From the NCBI GenBank assembly GCA_947567695.1, contig CANONT010000010.1, forward strand, positions 1 to 42,000: a stretch of 42,000 bases of DNA. The letters are read 5' to 3'. The notes under the pieces were generated by a model. The model was not told the origin of the DNA, did no database searches, and saw only the letters and a program-made list of their open reading frames with translations. The position numbers and the translations under genes are program-made. The first letter of the stretch is position 1, and every line of letters begins with the position of its first letter. The stretch comes from an uncultured Clostridium sp. (GTDB taxonomy: Bacteria; Bacillota; Clostridia; TANB77; CAG-508). Shown here in pieces: positions 36,619 to 42,000 of this stretch.

Positions 36619-39237
36619 ATGTCTGAAAACACAAACCCAGAAGAAGAACAAAAAGTGCAAAACATGATAAATGAATTGCTAGAAAAAGCAAAAGTAGCTT
36701 CTAAAGAATACTTAAAGCTTGACCAAGAAACGGTGGATCGTATTACAAAAGCCATGTCAATGGCGGGATTAGAGCATCATATGGAATTGGCTAAATTAGC
36801 AGTAGAAGAAACAGGAAGAGGAATTTATGAAGATAAAATAACTAAGAATATGTTTGCGACAGAATATGTATATCATAGTATTAAATATGAAAAAACAGTT
36901 GGTGTTATCAATGAAAATGAAGAAGAGGATTATGTAGAAATAGCAGAACCAGTTGGTATCATTGCTGGTGTAACGCCAGTTACGAATCCAACTTCTACAA
37001 CGATGTTTAAATCTATCATAGCAGCAAAAACAAGGAATGTTATTATATTTGGTTTCCATCCATCTGCTCAAAAAAGCAGTAGTGAAGCAGCTAGGATTGT
37101 AAGAGATGCAGCCATTGCGGCAGGTGCACCAGAAAATTGTATTTTATGGATTGAAGAGCCTAGTGTACTAGCAACTAGATTGTTGATGAATCATCCAGAT
37201 GTCAATTTGATTTTAGCAACAGGAGGAACAGGAATGGTTAAGGCTGCCTATTCTTGTGGAAAACCAGCCTTAGGAGTAGGACCAGGAAATGTGCCATGTT
37301 ATATTCATAAAAGTGCTAAATTAAAAACGTCTGTTAATGATTTAGTTTTATCCAAAGCTTTTGATAATGGAATGATCTGTGCATCCGAGCAAGCTGTTTT
37401 AGTAGATCGAGAAATTTACCAAGAATTTGAAGAGTTAATGAAAGAAGCGGGCTGCTATTTTGTCAATGAAGAAGAAAAAGAAAAATTACAAAATAGTATG
37501 TTTGAATATAATGAAGAATATGGCTATAAATTAAAATCACATGTACCAGGGCAATCTCCTTATGCGATAGCTAAAGAGGCTGGATTTGAGGTACCAGAGG
37601 AGACAAAGGTTTTAGTTGTTTATGAAGAAGGAATCGGAAGAGATTATCCATTTTCAAAAGAAAAGCTAAGTCCTGTTCTAACCTATTATATTGTAGAAAA
37701 TGAAGAAGAAGGAATTGATAAAGCAGAAAGACTATTGGAATTTGGAGGACTTGGACATTCCGCTGTTATTCATTCTGAAGATAGAGAAATAAATTTAAAA
37801 TTTTCAGAGAAAATGAAAGCGGGAAGAATTATTGTCAATTCTCCGTCAACTCATGGAGCGATAGGTGATATTTATAACACCAATATGCCATCACTAACAT
37901 TGGGATGTGGTTCATTTGGTGGAAATTCTACAACAGCCAATGTATCATCTGTTAATTTAATTAATGTAAAAAGAGTTGCGAAAAGGAGAGTTAATATGCA
38001 ATGGTTTAAAATTCCAGAAAAAATATATTTTGAAGCAGGTTCGATTCAGTACCTAGAAAAAATGCCAGATATCGAAAGAGCTTTTATCGTTACTGACGAA
38101 GGTATGGTAAAATTAGGATATGTAGATAAAATCTTATATCATTTAAGAAAAAGAAGTCAATATGTACACTCTGAAATATTTAGTGAAGTAGAGTCAGATC
38201 CATCATTTGATACGATCAAAAAAGGGGTAGAAGCAATGAAAGCTTTTAAACCAGATGTGATTATTGCAATTGGTGGTGGTAGCCCAATGGATGCTGCCAA
38301 AGGAATGTGGTTATTCTATGAACATCCAGATGCTGATGCAGAAGGATTAAAACTAAAATTTATGGATATCAGAAAACGTACTTACAAATTTCCTAAACTA
38401 GGAACTAAATGTAAGATGGTAGCTATTCCAACAACTTCAGGAACTGGTTCAGAAGTAACATCATTTGCCGTTATTACAGATAAACAAAAAAATAAGAAAT
38501 ATCCATTGGCAGATTATGAATTGACACCAGATGTAGCAATTGTAGATCCAGATTTAGTTATGAGTTTACCAAAATCCATAACAGCAGATACAGGAATGGA
38601 TGTATTAACTCATGCCATAGAAGCTTATGTGTCAAATATGGCATCTGATTATACCGATGGATTAGCAGAAAAAGCAGTTGAAATTGTTATGAAGTATTTA
38701 GAAATGGCTTATGATGATGGAACCAATCAATTAGCTAGAGAAAAAATGCATAATGCAAGTACACTTGCTGGTATGGCATTTACGAATGCATTTTTAGGAG
38801 TGAACCACTCATTAGCTCACAAATTAGGGGCAGAATTCCATTTACCACATGGTAGAATTAACGCCATTATTTTGCCATATGTTATTAAATATAATGCTTC
38901 AAAACCAAGCAAATTTGTATCTTTCCCAAAATATGAATACTTTATTGCAGATGAAAAATATTATGAATTAGCGAAAAAAGTTGGATTAAAAGCTGATACC
39001 AAAGAAGAAGGAATAAATAGCTTAATTGTTAAAGTACAAGAAATGAATGCTCATATGAATATTCCAAAATCTTTACAAGAAGCAGGAATAGAAGAACAAG
39101 AATTTTTAGCAAAAGTAGATATGTTAGCAGATAGAGCCTTTGAAGATCAATGTACCACAGCAAATCCAAGATTACCTTTAGTAAGTGAGTTAAAACAAAT
39201 TTTATTGGATAGTTACTATGGAAATGAAGTGAAATAA
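36619..39237 (+). CDS. adhE: Bifunctional acetaldehyde-CoA/alcohol dehydrogenase
   Basis: Reduces acetyl-CoA to ethanol through acetaldehyde. 872 residues, the normal AdhE length. The aldehyde dehydrogenase half has PVGIIAGVTPVTNPTSTTMF, LATGGTGMVKAAYSCGKPAL and the catalytic Cys in FDNGMICASEQAV. The iron alcohol dehydrogenase half has IAIGGGSPMDAAKGMW, PTTSGTGSEVTSFAVI and the iron-binding histidines in VNHSLAHKLGAEFHLPHGR. GAGGAGG precedes the start. With pflB/pflA it forms the formate-ethanol branch. No in-frame CGG seen. Confidence 0.97.
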   Translation: MSENTNPEEEQKVQNMINELLEKAKVASKEYLKLDQETVDRITKAMSMAGLEHHMELAKLAVEETGRGIYEDKITKNMFATEYVYHSIKYEKTVGVINENEEEDYVEIAEPVGIIAGVTPVTNPTSTTMFKSIIAAKTRNVIIFGFHPSAQKSSSEAARIVRDAAIAAGAPENCILWIEEPSVLATRLLMNHPDVNLILATGGTGMVKAAYSCGKPALGVGPGNVPCYIHKSAKLKTSVNDLVLSKAFDNGMICASEQAVLVDREIYQEFEELMKEAGCYFVNEEEKEKLQNSMFEYNEEYGYKLKSHVPGQSPYAIAKEAGFEVPEETKVLVVYEEGIGRDYPFSKEKLSPVLTYYIVENEEEGIDKAERLLEFGGLGHSAVIHSEDREINLKFSEKMKAGRIIVNSPSTHGAIGDIYNTNMPSLTLGCGSFGGNSTTANVSSVNLINVKRVAKRRVNMQWFKIPEKIYFEAGSIQYLEKMPDIERAFIVTDEGMVKLGYVDKILYHLRKRSQYVHSEIFSEVESDPSFDTIKKGVEAMKAFKPDVIIAIGGGSPMDAAKGMWLFYEHPDADAEGLKLKFMDIRKRTYKFPKLGTKCKMVAIPTTSGTGSEVTSFAVITDKQKNKKYPLADYELTPDVAIVDPDLVMSLPKSITADTGMDVLTHAIEAYVSNMASDYTDGLAEKAVEIVMKYLEMAYDDGTNQLAREKMHNASTLAGMAFTNAFLGVNHSLAHKLGAEFHLPHGRINAIILPYVIKYNASKPSKFVSFPKYEYFIADEKYYELAKKVGLKADTKEEGINSLIVKVQEMNAHMNIPKSLQEAGIEEQEFLAKVDMLADRAFEDQCTTANPRLPLVSELKQILLDSYYGNEVK

Positions 39238-39254
39238 AAATTGAAAATTACCAG

Positions 39255-39287
39255 AATTGCCAAAGGGGACGGAGCTTTTTGGCAATT
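39255..39287. repeat. REP-like palindrome after adhE
   Basis: AATTGCC / GGCAATT around GGGGACGGAGC, followed by TTTTT. Acts as the adhE terminator. Confidence 0.75.
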
Positions 39288-39307
39288 TTTGGAATATGGA
39301 GTAATAA

Positions 39308-40486
39308 ATGAATAAGATAAAAAGTGAAAATCAAATATTGATAATGTTAGCTTTTTTTAGTGTTTCAATGGGATTATGGGAAAATTTTAGACAATTGTGG
39401 CTACAAGACAATGGGTTTTCGGCAACTAATATTAGTAATATAACTAGCATTGGAACTTTAATTAGTGTAATAGGCATTATGCTAGTGGGGAAATATATTA
39501 AACTAGAAAAGTTAAAAAAATTTGTTAATTATTCTTTAATCATAAAATTTTTAAATTTAATATTGTTATTAACTTTAAATAACAAGGGAAATATGACTTT
39601 AATAAATATCTCTATCTTAATAGATGTCCTAACAGGCTATTTAATTACAACTAGCATATACCCACTGATAACAACAATTGTAAAAAGTAATGTAATTTAT
39701 AGCAAAAGAAAACTAACAGAATATCTTTTTAAAGATGTAGGAGTATTAGTTGGAGGGCTATTAATAGGGAAAAATGTTATTGGAATTTTTATTGATTATA
39801 ATATTTGTTTATTAATTTCAATTATATTTTTAGCAATTTCAATAATAGTAATATTTAATATGTCTGCTTGCGAAAATATAGATAGTAAAAAAAGTGAAAA
39901 TAATTCTATTATAAAATACATAGTGAAAAGTAAATTGCAAGTAATCTATATGATATATAGTTTTATAGGAGCAATGGCAATGTCGACAGCATTAGGATTG
40001 AAAATGTTGACACTAACAAATTACTTTGAATTTACGGATAATCAAGCAACTAATTATTTATTAATAGTAGGATTATTGGCAGATTTAATTGGCATATTGG
40101 CATTAAAATATTTTACCCCAAAAAATGATTATATAACGATTACAATAAAATTTGGAATTAGATTAATGGCTTATATAATAGCATTTTTATCTAATCATAT
40201 CTTCATTAGTTTAATGGCTATGACTTGGTCTATCCTTATTTCAACATCGTACGAGAATATCTGTGATGGATATTATATAAATAGGGTTGAAAATAAATAT
40301 CAATTAACTTTTACTAATTTTAGATATATCATTAGATATTTAGGTGAGGCAATAGGAATATTTTTATGTGGGATCATGTATGAAATAGGATTAAGATATA
40401 TGTTTGGTCTTTCAGCATTTTTCTTGATTTTTCAGATTGGTTTAGCTTATTATTTAATTTATTTGAGAAAAAGGATCGATACGTAA
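39308..40486 (+). CDS. MFS-type membrane transporter
   Basis: 392 residues, about 12 membrane helices. It opens MLAFFSVSMGLWENFRQLWL and the second half starts near MIYSFIGAMAMSTALGLKML. The pattern fits a major facilitator protein, but no substrate-specific motif is clear; the canonical GxLaDrxGrr loop is replaced by GKYIKLEKLKKF. The start follows TATGGAG. It stands alone between a palindrome and a terminator. Very AT-rich even for this window, which may suggest transfer. Confidence 0.7.
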   Translation: MNKIKSENQILIMLAFFSVSMGLWENFRQLWLQDNGFSATNISNITSIGTLISVIGIMLVGKYIKLEKLKKFVNYSLIIKFLNLILLLTLNNKGNMTLINISILIDVLTGYLITTSIYPLITTIVKSNVIYSKRKLTEYLFKDVGVLVGGLLIGKNVIGIFIDYNICLLISIIFLAISIIVIFNMSACENIDSKKSENNSIIKYIVKSKLQVIYMIYSFIGAMAMSTALGLKMLTLTNYFEFTDNQATNYLLIVGLLADLIGILALKYFTPKNDYITITIKFGIRLMAYIIAFLSNHIFISLMAMTWSILISTSYENICDGYYINRVENKYQLTFTNFRYIIRYLGEAIGIFLCGIMYEIGLRYMFGLSAFFLIFQIGLAYYLIYLRKRIDT

Positions 40487-40509
40487 TTTAAGTACTTGAA
40501 AGAAAATAT

Positions 40510-40553
40510 AAAAGTTCTAAATTCAATAGAAATATTGAAAGTTAGGACTTTTT
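40510..40553. terminator. Terminator after the MFS gene
   Basis: AAAAGTTCTAA with ATTCAATA pairs with TATTGAA and AGTTAGGACTTTT, then T run. Confidence 0.75.
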
Positions 40554-40617
40554 AAATGCACCTTCCAAGTGAAGGAAACATAATATATAGCAAATAAAAT
40601 TGAAAGGTGGTAAGAAA

Positions 40618-41001
40618 ATGTCAGAGTACATAATTAGAGGGGGTAAAAAGGTAGAAGGAGAAGTAGGCATATCAGGCTCCAAAAATGCATCATTACCTAT
40701 TATAGCAGCTAGTATATTAAATCAGGGAAAAACAACTTTATACAATGTTCCCAATATACATGATACACAGATGATGTTTGAAATTTTAAGGAAATTGGGA
40801 GCAACTGTAATGAAAAAGAAGAACAAAGTCATAATTGACACGAGCGGAATTTGTCAATATGATATTCCAGAAGAGTTAATGAGACAAATGCGTTCTTCGG
40901 TTATTTTTGTGGGGGCATTAGTAGGGAGATATGGAAAGGTTACTTTTTCTTATCCAGGGGATTGCGATATTTGGTGGATACATCGGACAAGTTTAAGATA
41001 A
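40618..41001 (+). pseudogene. murA: Truncated UDP-GlcNAc enolpyruvyl transferase (murA fragment)
   Basis: ATG 40618 follows GGTGG. The first 110 or so residues are good MurA: VEGEVGISGSKNASLPIIAA, LYNVPNIHDTQMMFEILRKL, MRQMRSSVIFVGALVGR, up to YPGDCDI where the family has PGGC with the catalytic Cys. Then similarity stops (WWIHRTSLR) and TAA follows. About 290 residues of the enzyme are missing, so it cannot work. An in-frame CGG lies at 40984-40986 but skipping its C only reaches a TAA three codons later, so the +1 rule does not rescue it. Probably a deletion or recombination junction; an intact murA must be elsewhere. Confidence 0.75.
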
Positions 41002-41367
41002 ATGAGTGGATCAGGGAGTTTCAAAATTAGTAGGAGGTTTCAGTACCTTCTATTTTTATGCAAAAATTTATATTTTCTAGCGAAGATAATTTATTAAATT
41101 ATTATAAAAAATCTATCATAAATGGTAGTACAAACTGCAAAAAAATGTAAATTTTACAGTAACAAAAAGTATAGCAAAATTAACTTTTTTTAAGAAAAAA
41201 ATTTGGCATATTTCACATTACAAGAAAATGCACATGTTTCAAGCATTTTATGATTTTTATGATATAGTTTTTGTAGTGGAGGTAAGTAGTCAATAGCAAA
41301 GCTATCGACTATCTTACCAATGGACAATTTATTGATCAATTATTAGTTAGTATTGGAGGTGATAAGT
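41002..41367. other. Gene-free stretch after the murA fragment
   Basis: No MurA sequence continues in any frame. It contains a strong hairpin at 41281-41318 (GGTAAGTAGTCAATAGC pairing with GCTATCGACTATCTTACC), upstream of the next gene, which may be a regulatory leader or operator. Confidence 0.6.
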
Positions 41368-41898
41368 GTGAGTTATTTTCCGACAAATGAGAATGAGATT
41401 TCTTTGATAAAATTTATTGCAAAGTATCAGTACTTAAATGTAAGTGATGCAAGATATTTTTTCAATAGTAGTAGGTATTATAGAAATAGAATTAAAAATT
41501 TAATAGATAAAAACTTCTTAAGAAAAATTAAGTGCATGTTAGTATTGGGTAAATCAGGAATCCAATATGCCCAATTATTAAACTTTGAATATAATAAATT
41601 AAATAAAAATCAAGAATATAAAGAAAGATTATTACGATTAAGCAATATAGCTGCTTTTTATCATAATTGCAAAACAGTCGATTTTATTCCATCATTCGCA
41701 ATAAAAGATAAAAGAGTATTCACAACAACAGGTAGAAGATTTATAGGAATATTTAATATAAACGGATTTGAATACTTAGCTTATCAAATTCTTAAAGAGC
41801 ATGATAGTAAATATATCGAGTCTGTAGCTTTTGATATACAAAAAGAAATGAAATATAGAAATATTATTCTTTTAGTAAATGATATCAATTGGTGTTAG
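41368..41898 (+). CDS. Winged-helix protein, replication-relaxation-like
   Basis: 176 residues. GTG 41368 follows GGAGGTGA. The N-terminal winged helix (ISLIKFIAKYQYLNVSDARY, RYYRNRIKNLIDKNFLRKIK) matches the DNA-binding part of replication-relaxation proteins of plasmids and conjugative elements. The rest (FTTTGRRFIGIFNINGFEYL) is weakly defined. Shorter than the relative at 30389. Its position beside a truncated murA and a new promoter suggests the edge of a mobile region. Confidence 0.6.
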   Translation: MSYFPTNENEISLIKFIAKYQYLNVSDARYFFNSSRYYRNRIKNLIDKNFLRKIKCMLVLGKSGIQYAQLLNFEYNKLNKNQEYKERLLRLSNIAAFYHNCKTVDFIPSFAIKDKRVFTTTGRRFIGIFNINGFEYLAYQILKEHDSKYIESVAFDIQKEMKYRNIILLVNDINWC

Positions 41899-41908
41899 AA
41901 TAGATATA

Positions 41909-41937
41909 TGGACACATTTAATGAGAGAGTGTATAAT
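41909..41937 (+). promoter_or_regulatory. Sigma-A-like promoter at the right edge
   Basis: TGGACA at 41909-41914 and TATAAT at 41932-41937, spacer 17, followed by AAAGGAG and ATG 41975. Confidence 0.7.
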
Positions 41938-41974
41938 AGATTATGTACACTAATTTGAAAGGAGTGTGTCAAAA

Positions 41975-42000
41975 ATGGCAAAGAAAAAAGTATATGATGA
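41975..42000 (+). CDS. Start of an unidentified gene (partial)
   Basis: ATG 41975 lies 8 bases after AAAGGAGTG. Only MAKKKVYDE is visible before the window ends, too little to identify. Confidence 0.6.

Noticed and set aside
5889..39287. Dispersed palindromes as a CRISPR array
   Set aside because: The repeats are scattered one or two per locus, have changing stems and no regular spacers, and no cas gene is present.
40984..40986. CGG in the murA fragment as another recoding site
   Set aside because: Skipping the C reaches TAA after two more codons and restores no MurA sequence; the sequence is already non-homologous before this codon.

Overview
The window is AT-rich DNA from a low-GC Gram-positive anaerobe, most likely a member of the class Clostridia. 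Evidence for this is the DapL route to diaminopimelate, pyruvate formate-lyase with its activase, bifunctional AdhE, CwlD- and PdaB-like cell-wall enzymes of spore formers, and strong AGGAGG-type ribosome binding sites with some TTG/GTG starts. I cannot name a genus.

Layout. 1-227: end of an unidentified gene with 57-bp tandem repeats. 228-886: no gene, hairpins and a terminator. 887-10742: cwlD, a small exported protein and a giant cyclic beta-1,2-glucan synthase. 10782-12325 (minus): a NodB deacetylase and a monofunctional glycosyltransferase. 12489-18861: dapF, dapL, an HD hydrolase, ruvA, a membrane-anchored HExxH protein and rarA. 18919-21026: two half-size TauE/SafE proteins and small proteins, with a Cys-rich protein on the minus strand. 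21106-23036 (minus): NUDIX plus a tandem guanylate-kinase-like protein. 23188-31324: PdaB-like deacetylase, a hypothetical, a double-OB SSB, a polytopic membrane protein, lspA, rluD, rluB, an S1 protein and a winged-helix protein. 31362-34357 (minus): pflA and pflB. 34734-39237: XRE regulator, M23 peptidase and adhE. 39308-end: MFS transporter, a truncated murA, a second winged-helix protein and the start of another gene.

The outstanding feature is translational. Six genes with otherwise intact products (cwlD, the glucan synthase, dapF, the HExxH protein, rarA and, twice, pflA) are broken by one extra C. At each break the zero-frame codon is CGG. Skipping its C reads the next three bases as a glycine codon (GGA or GGT) and restores the full-length family protein. 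A possible eighth site ends the partial gene at the left edge. Reading all genes by eye, I found no in-frame CGG in any other intact gene. CGA, CGC, CGT and AGG are used normally. The simplest reading is that CGG is not decoded as arginine here and instead causes, or tolerates, a +1 frameshift (equivalently, CGGN is decoded as a four-base glycine codon).

A second genome-wide feature is a family of REP-like palindromes with a GGGACGG or GGGACAGG core, about a dozen copies, three loci as inverted pairs. They sit mostly at gene ends, where they can act as terminators, but one pair lies inside the glucan synthase gene and brought one of the CGG sites with it.
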